Assembly (NCBI RefSeq): GCF_000292915.1
Contig: NC_018513.1
Coordinates: forward strand, 1,488,001-1,552,000
DNA length: 64,000 nt
Source: Burkholderia cepacia GG4
Lineage (GTDB): Bacteria > Pseudomonadota > Gammaproteobacteria > Burkholderiales > Burkholderiaceae
Direction: 5' to 3'
Shown here: one piece after another, positions 36,487 to 48,571 of the stretch
Numbering within the stretch: position 1 is the first letter of the stretch
How the letters are laid out: the number at the start of each line of letters is the position of its first letter
Position numbers and translations under genes: made by a program
The notes under the pieces: model-generated
What the model saw: only the letters and a program-made list of their open reading frames with translations
Database searches by the model: none
Told to the model about the DNA's origin: nothing

Positions 36487-37863
36487 GTGGCCAAACAGAA
36501 AACCGTCTACGTCTGCAGCGAGTGCGGCGGACAAACTCCGAAGTGGCAGGGGCAGTGCCCGTCATGCCAGGCCTGGAACACGCTCGTGGAATCGGTCGCC
36601 GAATCGCCGGCCGCCCATCGGTTCCAGTCGCTCGCGAAGCGGGCGCCCGTGCAGCGTCTCGTCGACATCGAGGCGGCCGACGTGCCGCGCTTCTCGACGG
36701 GCATCGGTGAATTCGATCGCGTGCTGGGCGGCGGGCTGGTCCCGGGCGGCGTCGTGCTGATCGGCGGCGATCCGGGCATCGGCAAGTCGACGCTCTTGCT
36801 GCAGTCGCTCGCGGACATCGCGAGCGAGCGGCGCGCACTCTATATCAGCGGCGAGGAATCGGCCGCGCAGATCGCGTTGCGCGCGCAACGGCTCGCGCTG
36901 CTCGACGGCGGCGCGCCGGCCGACGAACTGAAGCTGCTCGCCGAGATCCAGCTCGAAAAGATCCAGGCCGCGATCGACGCGGAACGGCCCGACGTCGCCG
37001 TCATCGACTCGATCCAGACCGTCTATTCCGAGGCGCTGACCTCGGCGCCCGGCTCGGTCGCCCAGGTGCGCGAATGCGCGGCGCAGCTCACGCGCATCGC
37101 GAAGCAGTCCGGCACCGCGATCATCATGGTCGGGCACGTGACGAAGGAGGGCAATCTGGCGGGTCCGCGCGTGCTGGAGCACATCGTCGACACGGTGCTG
37201 TACTTCGAGGGCGACACCCATTCGTCGTTCCGGCTCGTGCGCGCGTTCAAGAACCGCTTCGGCGCGGTCAACGAACTCGGCGTGTTCGCGATGACCGAGC
37301 GCGGGCTGCGCGGTGTCGCGAATCCGTCCGCGCTGTTCCTGTCGCAGCACGAGCAGGTGGTGCCGGGTTCCTGCGTGCTCGTCACGCAGGAGGGCACGCG
37401 CCCGCTGCTGGTCGAGATCCAGGCGCTCGTCGATACGGCCCACGTGCCGAATCCGCGCCGGCTCGCGGTCGGCCTCGAGCAGAACCGGCTCGCGATGCTG
37501 CTCGCGGTGCTGCACCGGCACGCGGGCATCGCGTGCTTCGACCAGGACGTGTTCCTGAACGCGGTGGGCGGCGTGAAGATCACCGAGCCGGCCGCCGACG
37601 TCGCGGTGCTGCTCGCGATCCATTCGTCGATGCGCAACAAGGCGCTGCCGAAGGGCCTGATCGTGTTCGGCGAAGTAGGCCTGGCGGGCGAGATCCGGCC
37701 GTCTCCACGCGGGCAGGAGCGGTTGCGCGAGGCGGCGAAGCTGGGTTTCACGGCTGCGCTGATCCCCAAGGCGAACGCGCCGAAACAGCCGATCGAAGGG
37801 CTGAACGTGATGGCCGTCGAGCGGATCGAGCAGGCGATCGACCGCGTGCGCGATCTCGAATGA
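36487..37863 (+). CDS. radA: DNA repair protein RadA
   Basis: A 458-residue protein starting at a GTG (36487). An N-terminal zinc finger has four Cys (C10, C13, C24, C27). A RecA-like ATPase follows, with Walker A GGDPGIGKST (about 93-102) and the RadA-specific KNRFG motif (Lys255). A Lon-like C-terminal domain completes it (about 290-458). It drives branch migration in recombination. An alternative upstream ATG at 36436 overlaps alr and lacks a ribosome site. The GTG start gives the usual AKQKTVYVC N-terminus. Confidence 0.96.
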   Translation: MAKQKTVYVCSECGGQTPKWQGQCPSCQAWNTLVESVAESPAAHRFQSLAKRAPVQRLVDIEAADVPRFSTGIGEFDRVLGGGLVPGGVVLIGGDPGIGKSTLLLQSLADIASERRALYISGEESAAQIALRAQRLALLDGGAPADELKLLAEIQLEKIQAAIDAERPDVAVIDSIQTVYSEALTSAPGSVAQVRECAAQLTRIAKQSGTAIIMVGHVTKEGNLAGPRVLEHIVDTVLYFEGDTHSSFRLVRAFKNRFGAVNELGVFAMTERGLRGVANPSALFLSQHEQVVPGSCVLVTQEGTRPLLVEIQALVDTAHVPNPRRLAVGLEQNRLAMLLAVLHRHAGIACFDQDVFLNAVGGVKITEPAADVAVLLAIHSSMRNKALPKGLIVFGEVGLAGEIRPSPRGQERLREAAKLGFTAALIPKANAPKQPIEGLNVMAVERIEQAIDRVRDLE

Positions 37864-38011
37864 CCGCGGGTGGCTGGCCCCACCGCGTGCCGGCCAGCGG
37901 GATCTGTCGCGTAATTGGTTGTAAAGATTATGTAGGCTTCTGTAACCCGCCGGACATCCCTTTTCCCTATCCTTTGCCGGATTGTCGAACCGCGCAATGC
38001 GAAGGGAACCT

Positions 38012-38278
38012 ATGTTGAAACAGTATGGGGAAGCGCCGAGCGGACGCCTTTACAACCTGCGCGGCTGCCGCGTATCGGAGCCGATCGTCCAGCCCTGGGG
38101 CGGCGGATGCCGGATCGTCGAGTGGATCGACGACGAAGGGCGCCTGGCGCGCCGCGTCGTATCCGAGGACGTGACGGAAGCGGAAGTCGCCGCAGCGATC
38201 CGCCGGCCGACCGAAGGACGCCGTTACCTGATGGGCGATGACGAGCAGCTGCCGCGCGATACGCTGCCGCGGCGTTGA
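38012..38278 (+). CDS. Small conserved Burkholderia protein (DUF2866-like)
   Basis: An 88-residue soluble protein with GAAGGG ribosome site and ATG at 38012. It has no signal peptide or membrane segment. It begins MLKQYGEAPSGRLYNLRGC and is rich in Val, Arg and Glu in its second half (RVVSEDVTEAEVAAAIRRP). I associate it with the small Burkholderia-restricted DUF2866 family, with moderate confidence. Function is unknown. It follows radA by 148 bp and may have its own promoter. A GC-rich hairpin without a T-tract (AGGCCGGGC/GCCCGGCCT, 38361-38384) follows. Confidence 0.72.
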   Translation: MLKQYGEAPSGRLYNLRGCRVSEPIVQPWGGGCRIVEWIDDEGRLARRVVSEDVTEAEVAAAIRRPTEGRRYLMGDDEQLPRDTLPRR

Positions 38279-38489
38279 GCGGATGGCGTGGCCGGCATAC
38301 GGCCGATGCAACAGGCCGATGCTGGCCGACGTGACAACGTCGAACGCAACGATGACAAAGAGGCCGGGCCAGGGCGCCCGGCCTTGTCGTATCCGGGCCC
38401 GGCGCCGCGGGCGGTCGCGTGGGGGCGTGGGCGCCCCCGGGATGCCGGGCTGCCGCCGAACCGATCGGCTGACGGCTCCCGGGCCGCGG

Positions 38490-40421
<1,932 letters not shown>

Positions 40422-40556
40422 GGCGTGTATGACTGGCCAAAACCGCTATTCTAGACTGCGCGCGACTTGCCCCGGGCATCTGCCGTTCGGGAGGTGCCGC
40501 AACGGCGCGATTTCGCCTAGACTCCCGTCGATCCGGTTTCGTAAAAGGAGTGCCCG

Positions 40557-41036
40557 ATGTCCACCCTGTATTCGTTCAGCGCAGAGACGCTCGCCGGCGA
40601 GCCGGCGTCGCTCGATGCGTATCGCGGCCAGGTGCTGCTGATCGTCAACACCGCGAGCGAGTGCGGTTTCACGCCGCAGTATGCGGGCCTGCAGAAGCTG
40701 TACGACCAGTACGCGGCGCGCGGCTTCTTCGTGCTCGGCTTCCCGTGCAACCAGTTCGGCAAGCAGGAGCCGGGCGATGCCACGCAGATCGGCGCGTTCT
40801 GCGAGCGCAACTACGGCGTCACGTTCCCGATGTTCGCGAAGATCGACGTGAAGGGCGATCACGCGCATCCGCTATACCGCTACCTGACCGACGAGGCGCC
40901 CGGCATCCTCGGCCTCAAGGCGATCAAGTGGAATTTCACGAAATTCCTGGTCGACCGCGATGGGCGGATCGTCAAGCGCTACGCGCCGTCGACGAAGCCC
41001 GAGGAAATCGCGGCGGATATCGACAAGCTGCTGTAA
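40557..41036 (+). CDS. Glutathione peroxidase
   Basis: A 159-residue thiol peroxidase of the GPx family. The peroxidatic Cys36 lies in [12 protein letters not shown], encoded by TGC (a Cys, not selenocysteine). The [12 protein letters not shown] motif with Gln70 and the [12 protein letters not shown] motif complete the active-site set. It reduces hydroperoxides, probably using thioredoxin as bacterial GPx enzymes often do. It is divergent from the ABC-F gene and convergent with cls. A GGAG ribosome site precedes the ATG. Confidence 0.95.
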   Translation: MSTLYSFSAETLAGEPASLDAYRGQVLLIVNTASECGFTPQYAGLQKLYDQYAARGFFVLGFPCNQFGKQEPGDATQIGAFCERNYGVTFPMFAKIDVKGDHAHPLYRYLTDEAPGILGLKAIKWNFTKFLVDRDGRIVKRYAPSTKPEEIAADIDKLL

Positions 41037-41141
41037 CCGTGTGACGCGGCGGGCCGAAAGGGCCGCGGCCGTCGCGCCGGCGCGCAAGGTGGGGAGCTAC
41101 GCCGCGATACCGGCAGCGCGGTGCCGGCGTTCGCGCTGCCG

Positions 41142-42581
41142 CTACAGGATCGGCGCGAACAGGCGCGCGACGTGCATCGCGATGCGCCGCCACGCGGGCG
41201 ATTGCCGGTACTCGCTCGCATCGACCTCGTAGGCCTGCGCGAAGTCGGCGTCGAGCATCGCCTCGACCTCGTCGGCGAACGTGCGATCGACGGTCAGCAC
41301 CATGATCTCGAAGTTGAGCCGGAACGAGCGGTTGTCGAGATTCGCGCTGCCGATCGCGGCTGCGATGCGGTCGATCAGCACGACTTTCTGGTGCAGGAAG
41401 CCGGGCCGGTAGCGGAACACCTTGACGCCTGCATCGACGAGGTCGCGCGCGTAGAGCTTCGACGCCTCGAACACGACGTAGTGGTCGCGCCGGCTCGGGA
41501 TCAGGATGCGCACGTCGACGCCCCGCATCACCGCGAGCTTCAGCGCGGCGATCACCGCTTCGTCGGGCACCAGATACGGCGTCGTGATCCAGACCCGTTC
41601 GCGCGCCGCGTTGATCGCCTCGACGAAGAACAGCGAGCCGGTTTCCTGTTGGTCCGCCGGGCCCATTGGCACCGCGAGGCAATGCATCGCGTCGTCGGGC
41701 AGCGCCGGCGGCGGCGCGGCGAGCGGCGGCAGCGTCTGCGTCGCCCAGTGCCAGTCTTCGGCGAACACGTACTGAACGCTGGCGACCACCGGGCCGCGTA
41801 TCTCGATATGGGTGTCGCGCCACGGCGACAGGCGCTGGTTCGCGCCGAGATATTCGACGCCGACGTTGTGTCCGCCGACGAACGCGCGATTGCCGTCGAC
41901 GACGACGATCTTGCGATGGTTACGGAAGTTGAGCTGGAAGCGGTTGACGAACTTGCGGTGGGTCGCGAACGGATGAACCTCGACGCCGCCGCGGCGCAGC
42001 GTGTCGACGTAGCTGTGCGGCAGGTCGAAGCTGCCGATGCTGTCGTACAGCAGGTAGCAGCGTATGCCGGCCGCCGCGCGCGCGAGCAGCGCGTCGCTCA
42101 GCATCTGGCCGAGCGCGTCGTCGCGCACGATGAAGAACTGGACGACCACGTAGTCGCGCGCGGCGTCGATCGCCGACAGGATCGCCGAGAAGGTCGCATC
42201 GCCGTTCACGAGCGTGCGCACCGCATTGCCGCCGACGAACGGCATGCCGCCAAGCCGCGTGAGCGCGAGCACGGCGGCCCGGCCGATCGCGTCGACGGCG
42301 GGCCCGTCGGTCGCGTCCGCATCGAGCCACGGCGCGCGCGGCGTGTGCGTGCGCAACGCTTCCATCTCGTGGCGCCGTGCGTCGACGTAGCCGGAGAACT
42401 TGCTGCGGCCGAGGAACAGGTAGGGGATGAGCGTCAGGTACGGCATCGCGGCGAGCGACACGGCCCACGCGATCGCGCCTTGCGACGTGCGCGTGTTCAT
42501 GATCGCGTGACACGCCGCGATGATCCCGAGCACATGGATGGCCAGGATCAGGGTGCCGAGGTGTAGCCAGTCGAGGGTCAT
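41142..42581 (-). CDS. cls: Cardiolipin synthase
   Basis: A 479-residue phospholipase-D-type membrane enzyme that joins two phosphatidylglycerols. Two N-terminal membrane segments (about 5-28 and 36-58) are followed by two HKD motifs: HRKIVVVDG (His221, Lys223) and HQKVVLID (His396, Lys398), each with the GG/SAN that follows. Length matches bacterial Cls (ClsA-like). It is convergent with gpx and 112 bp downstream of prmB on the same strand. Confidence 0.94.
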   Translation of the reverse strand: MTLDWLHLGTLILAIHVLGIIAACHAIMNTRTSQGAIAWAVSLAAMPYLTLIPYLFLGRSKFSGYVDARRHEMEALRTHTPRAPWLDADATDGPAVDAIGRAAVLALTRLGGMPFVGGNAVRTLVNGDATFSAILSAIDAARDYVVVQFFIVRDDALGQMLSDALLARAAAGIRCYLLYDSIGSFDLPHSYVDTLRRGGVEVHPFATHRKFVNRFQLNFRNHRKIVVVDGNRAFVGGHNVGVEYLGANQRLSPWRDTHIEIRGPVVASVQYVFAEDWHWATQTLPPLAAPPPALPDDAMHCLAVPMGPADQQETGSLFFVEAINAARERVWITTPYLVPDEAVIAALKLAVMRGVDVRILIPSRRDHYVVFEASKLYARDLVDAGVKVFRYRPGFLHQKVVLIDRIAAAIGSANLDNRSFRLNFEIMVLTVDRTFADEVEAMLDADFAQAYEVDASEYRQSPAWRRIAMHVARLFAPIL

Positions 42582-42638
42582 AGGCGCGTGACGGACTCCT
42601 GAAGTCGTGCGGCGCGATGGCCGCTTACGCGCATCTTA

Positions 42639-42681
42639 CCCAACCGTGCGATGCAGCGGTGTGGCACACCGCACGGTTGGG
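42639..42681. repeat. Nested palindrome between prmB and cls
   Basis: A perfect 12-bp inverted repeat CCCAACCGTGCG/CGCACGGTTGGG encloses 19 nt. Inside is a second, shifted palindrome GCGGTGTG-G-CACACCGC (42656-42672) that overlaps the outer right arm. The two folds are mutually exclusive in single-stranded form. There is no T-tract on either strand, so it is not a classical terminator. Confidence 0.7.
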
Positions 42682-42693
42682 TCGCCGCGGCCC

Positions 42694-43602
42694 TCAGCCC
42701 TTGCGCGGCAGGTCGGATGCCTGGATCAGGAACACGTTGTCGTCGCCCGCGCTGGTGGGCAGCCACGTGAGGTCGAGGCCGCCGAACGCGGCTTCGACGT
42801 GCTCGCGCTCGTTGCCGATCTCGACGACGAGCACGCCGTCGTTGTGCAGCCACTTGTGCGCATCCGCGATGATCCGTCGCACGATGTCCATCCCGTCGTC
42901 GCCGCCGGCGAGCGCCATCTCCGGCTCGTGCCGGTACTCGGGCGGCAGCGCGGCCATCGACGCCGCATTCACGTACGGCGGGTTGGTCAGGATCACGTCG
43001 TAGCGTGCGCCGGGGGCGGTGCGGAACGCGGGCAGCGGCGCGTAGAGGTCGCCGTGATGCAGCGTGACGCGATCCTCGAGGCCGTAGTCGCGCACGTTGA
43101 TCTCGGCGACTTCGAGTGCCTTGTCGGACAGGTCGACCGCGTCGATCTCGGCGTTCGGGAACGCGCTGGCCGCGAGGATCGCGAGGCAGCCGGAGCCGGT
43201 GCACAGTTCGAGCACCGCGCCGACCTGCTCGGGGTCGGCGACATACGGCTGCAGCCCGTCGTCGAGCAGCTCGCCGATGAACGAGCGCGGCACGATCACG
43301 CGCTCGTCGACATAGAAGCGGTGGCCGTGCATCCACGCTTCGTGTGTGAGATACGCGGCCGGCACGCGATCCGTCGCGCGTCGTTCGATCACCGCGAGCA
43401 CGGCCCCGATTTCGTCCGGCAGCAGGCGCGCATCGAGGAACGGCTCGAGCGTGTCGAGCGGCAGGTCGAGCGTATGCAGCACGAGGTAGGCGGCTTCGTC
43501 GTACGCGTTGTCGGAGCCGTGGCCGAACGCGAGCTTTGCCTTCGAGAAGCGCGTGACTGCATAGCGCAGCAGGTCGCGAACTGTTGCAAAAGGTGTCGTC
43601 AT
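42694..43602 (-). CDS. prmB: Ribosomal protein L3 glutamine methyltransferase PrmB
   Basis: A 302-residue SAM-dependent methyltransferase. The SAM-binding motif ELCTGSGCLAI (132-142) and the catalytic NPPY motif (207-210) are those of the HemK/PrmB group. The region FYVDERVIVPRSFIGELL (about 97-112) is typical of PrmB. It methylates a Gln of L3. The start at 43602 has a GGAG site 6 nt upstream; a start at 43614 would overlap the dapE stop codon in an ATGA and is the alternative. It is the last gene of the dap operon. Confidence 0.94.
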   Translation of the reverse strand: MTTPFATVRDLLRYAVTRFSKAKLAFGHGSDNAYDEAAYLVLHTLDLPLDTLEPFLDARLLPDEIGAVLAVIERRATDRVPAAYLTHEAWMHGHRFYVDERVIVPRSFIGELLDDGLQPYVADPEQVGAVLELCTGSGCLAILAASAFPNAEIDAVDLSDKALEVAEINVRDYGLEDRVTLHHGDLYAPLPAFRTAPGARYDVILTNPPYVNAASMAALPPEYRHEPEMALAGGDDGMDIVRRIIADAHKWLHNDGVLVVEIGNEREHVEAAFGGLDLTWLPTSAGDDNVFLIQASDLPRKG

Positions 43603-43613
43603 GCGAGGCTCCA

Positions 43614-44843
<1,230 letters not shown>

Positions 44844-45211
44844 CTAGGCGGCAAACAGCGCCGCGTACTGATCGGCCACGAAGCCGAGCGATTTCACGCG
44901 GCCGTTGACGACGAGCACGGGACGCTTGATGACCGACGGCTTGTGGATCATCAGCGCGACCGCGCCGGTCTTCGTTTCGGCGGCCGCCTTCATGGCGTCG
45001 TCCAGGCCGCGCCATGTGGTGCCGCGCTTGTTGACGAGCGCGTCGAGCGACACGTCCTTCAGCCAGTCTTCGACCAGCGGTGCGCTGACGCCGAGCTTCT
45101 TGAAGTCGTGGAACTCGAACTCGACGCCGTGATCGTCGAGCCACACGCGGGCCTTCTTCACGGTGTCGCAGTTCGGAATACCGTAGACGACCACGGTGTG
45201 CGGCTTGGCCA

Positions 45212-45212
<1 letters not shown>
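44844..45212 (-). CDS. ArsC/YffB-like reductase-family protein
   Basis: A 122-residue protein with a thioredoxin-like ArsC/Spx fold. The N-terminus YGIPNCDTVKKAR holds Cys15 at the position of the ArsC nucleophile, and the C-terminal region IHKPSVIKRPVLVVNG matches the Arg-containing motif of the family. True arsenate reductases are longer and carry a different active-site setting, so this is more like E. coli YffB, which also lies next to dapE. Function is unknown; the neighbourhood suggests a link to DAP metabolism. Its start overlaps the dapD stop by one base (ATGA). Confidence 0.88.
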
Positions 45213-46039
<827 letters not shown>

Positions 46040-46083
46040 GTTCGTTTTCGCAGGAGATTGGATGGAATTGATCGGATGGACGA

Positions 46084-47331
46084 TTACCGCGCGAGAGACC
46101 GGCAGAAATCGACGATGCGTTGCGCGCCCTCGACGCATTCGGGGGTGCCCGCGACGAGCGCGATCCGGATGAAATCGCGGCCCGGATTGGTGCCGTGCGC
46201 GTCGCGCGCCAGGTACGAGCCGGGCAGAACCGTAACATTATAGTCGGCGTACAGGCGGCGGGCGAACTCGGTGTCCGACAGGCCGGTGCGCGCGACGTTG
46301 GCCCACAGGTAGAACGCGGCGTCGGGCAGCTTCACGTCGATCACGTCGGCCAGCATCGGCGTGACCGTATTGAACTTCTGCACATACAGCGCGCGGTTCT
46401 CGCGCACGTGCGCCTCGTCGTTCCACGCGGCGATGCTTGCGTGCTGCCAGACGGGCGACAGCGCGGCGCCGTGGTACGTGCGGTACAGCAGGAATTTCTT
46501 CAGCAGCGCGGCGTCGCCGGCGACGAAGCCCGAGCGCATGCCCGGCACGTTCGAGCGCTTCGACAGGCTCGACAGCATCACGAGGCGCTCGAAGCCGCGG
46601 CCGAGGCGGTGCGCGGCCTCGAGGCCGCCGAGCGGCGGCGCCGCTTCGTCGAAATAGATCTCCGAATAGCATTCGTCGGCCGCGATCACGAAGCCGTGGC
46701 GGTCGGACAGCGCGAACAGTTCGCGCCAGTCGTCAAGCGTCAGCACGGCGCCCGTCGGGTTGCCCGGCGAGCACACGTACAGCAGCTGGGTGCGCGCCCA
46801 GACTTCGTCGGGCACGGCCGCGTAGTCGCACGCGAAGTTGCGGGCCGGGTCGCTGTTCGCGAAATAGGGTTCGGCACCGGCCAACAGCGCCGCGCCTTCG
46901 TAAATTTGATAGAAAGGATTCGGACAGAGTACGATCGCCTTCTTGCCGTCGTCGGTCGGGCGCGCGTCGATCACCGTCTGCGCGAGCGAGAACAGCGCCT
47001 CGCGCGATCCCGACACGGGCAGCACCTGAGTGGCCGGATCGATCGCCGGCAGCCCGTAGCGGCGTTCGAGCCAGTGGGCGATCGACGTGCGCAGCGCGTC
47101 CGAGCCGGCCGTGGCCGGGTACGACGCCAGGCCGTCGAGCGCGGCCACCACGGCGTCGCGGATCAGTGCCGGGGTCGGGTGCTTGGGCTCGCCGATGCCG
47201 AAGCTGATCGGTTTCAGGCTGCCGGAGGGCGCACCGGCAGCGGGCGTCACGTCCTTGAACAGGGCGCGCAGCTTTTCGAAGGGATAGGGCTGGAGCGAGT
47301 CGAGTCGAGGGTTCACGGGCAAGGCGGCCAT
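46084..47331 (-). CDS. dapC: N-succinyldiaminopimelate aminotransferase
   Basis: A 415-residue class I PLP aminotransferase. The PLP Lys258 lies in [15 protein letters not shown], and the [16 protein letters not shown] and [12 protein letters not shown] motifs are conserved. DapC transfers an amino group to N-succinyl-2-amino-6-ketopimelate. It is the first gene of the dapC-dapD-arsC-dapE-prmB operon, which fits this assignment. Its promoter lies in the divergent spacer with the EamA gene, where a minus-strand TATAAT occurs at 47415. Confidence 0.95.
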   Translation of the reverse strand: MAALPVNPRLDSLQPYPFEKLRALFKDVTPAAGAPSGSLKPISFGIGEPKHPTPALIRDAVVAALDGLASYPATAGSDALRTSIAHWLERRYGLPAIDPATQVLPVSGSREALFSLAQTVIDARPTDDGKKAIVLCPNPFYQIYEGAALLAGAEPYFANSDPARNFACDYAAVPDEVWARTQLLYVCSPGNPTGAVLTLDDWRELFALSDRHGFVIAADECYSEIYFDEAAPPLGGLEAAHRLGRGFERLVMLSSLSKRSNVPGMRSGFVAGDAALLKKFLLYRTYHGAALSPVWQHASIAAWNDEAHVRENRALYVQKFNTVTPMLADVIDVKLPDAAFYLWANVARTGLSDTEFARRLYADYNVTVLPGSYLARDAHGTNPGRDFIRIALVAGTPECVEGAQRIVDFCRSLAR

Positions 47332-47414
47332 CGCGGCCGGTTGGAGCGAAAGGAGCGGCGGACGTGCCGCACGGTTGCGAACGGGCGCCGACGGCGCGCG
47401 GGTCGCAACGGACG

Positions 47415-47420
47415 ATTATA
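47415..47420 (-). promoter_or_regulatory. Possible -10 of the dap operon
   Basis: TATAAT on the minus strand, about 85 bp upstream of the dapC start codon. The -35 region is weak (GCCGTG), so the promoter may need an activator. Confidence 0.4.
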
Positions 47421-47490
47421 GCGTGACGCAATGCGGTCACGGCCCGCCGGAACGGCGGCCGGGCCGGTCGAATAAAGGGTATCGAAGCAA

Positions 47491-48432
47491 ATGAATAACG
47501 CGGTACGCGGCAGCCTGCCGACGCTGGCCATCCTGATCGGCGCTTCGGTATGGGGCCTGATCTGGTATCCGCTGCGGATCCTCGCGTCGCTCGGGCTGAC
47601 GGGCACGCTCGCGAGCGCGCTGACGAGCGCCGTCGCATTCCTGTTCGTGGTCGTCGTGCGCCACCGCACGATCGCGACGCTGCGCTGGCACTGGGTGCTG
47701 CCGGGCATCGCGATCACGGCCGGCGTGACGAACCTCGGCTTCGTGTGGGGCACGATCCACGGTGAAGTGCTGCGCGTGATGCTGCTGTTCTACCTGACCC
47801 CGGCATGGACCGCGATCTACGCGCATTTCCTGCTGCGCGAGCGGCTGACCTGGGCCGGCGCGGGGCTCGCGGCGCTGTCGATCGGCGGCGCGATGCTGAT
47901 GCTGTGGTCGCCGAAGCTCGGCATGCCGCTGCCGGCCAATCCGGCCGAATGGGCGGGGCTCGCGGCCGGGCTGAGTTTCGCGATGAGCAACGTGCTGGTG
48001 ATCAAGGCGAGCCGCGAGCTGCCGCAGATGCGTGCGGAAATGCGCACCGCGACGCTGTTCGGCGGCGCGGCGGTGTTCGGCGCGGTCGCATCGCTGTTCG
48101 AGGGGCTGCCGGCCGCGCCGGCCAGCGGCCAGCTCGGCGTCGCCGCCCTGATCATCGTCGCGATCGGCGTGACGATCGCGGTGAACAACCTGCTCGTGCA
48201 GTACGGGCTGGCGCGCGTGCCGGCGAACCGCGCGTCGATCATCATGCTGTTCGAGATCGTGATCACCGCGCTGTCCGCGTGGGTGTTCGCGAGCGAACTG
48301 CCGACGGCGCGCGAGTGGGCGGGCGGTGCGTGCATCGTGCTGGCGACGCTGCTGTCGAGCCGGGTCCATCGTGCCGCGCCGGCATCGGGCAAACCTGGCG
48401 ACGGGCGGGACGGCGCACGCGCGATGGTATGA
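47491..48432 (+). CDS. EamA/DMT family transporter
   Basis: A 313-residue inner-membrane protein with ten predicted hydrophobic segments in two repeated EamA domains (about 8-140 and 150-290). The first has WGLIWYPLRIL and the second LSFAMSNVLVIKASREL. Such proteins are usually exporters of metabolites or amino acids, and the substrate is unknown. It is divergent from dapC, so export of a lysine-pathway compound is a guess. A terminator follows. Confidence 0.9.
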   Translation: MNNAVRGSLPTLAILIGASVWGLIWYPLRILASLGLTGTLASALTSAVAFLFVVVVRHRTIATLRWHWVLPGIAITAGVTNLGFVWGTIHGEVLRVMLLFYLTPAWTAIYAHFLLRERLTWAGAGLAALSIGGAMLMLWSPKLGMPLPANPAEWAGLAAGLSFAMSNVLVIKASRELPQMRAEMRTATLFGGAAVFGAVASLFEGLPAAPASGQLGVAALIIVAIGVTIAVNNLLVQYGLARVPANRASIIMLFEIVITALSAWVFASELPTAREWAGGACIVLATLLSSRVHRAAPASGKPGDGRDGARAMV

Positions 48433-48444
48433 TGGAAGCCGTTT

Positions 48445-48481
48445 GCGGGGCCCAACGCTGGATGCGCGCGGCCCCGCTTTT
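48445..48481 (+). terminator. Terminator after the EamA gene
   Basis: Stem GCGGGGCC/GGCCCCGC with a 17-nt loop, followed by TTTT, 12 bp after the stop codon. Confidence 0.65.
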
Positions 48482-48571
48482 GAATTCCGGGGCGCGTCGC
48501 GCACACGGGCCGTCCGGCCCCGCGCATCGCGGCCCCGTCCGTTTCACACCTTCTTCACATCCGATACCGCC

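Noticed and set aside
38361..38384. GC-rich hairpin after the small gene as a full terminator
   Set aside because: The stem is strong but lacks a T-tract, so termination is uncertain.
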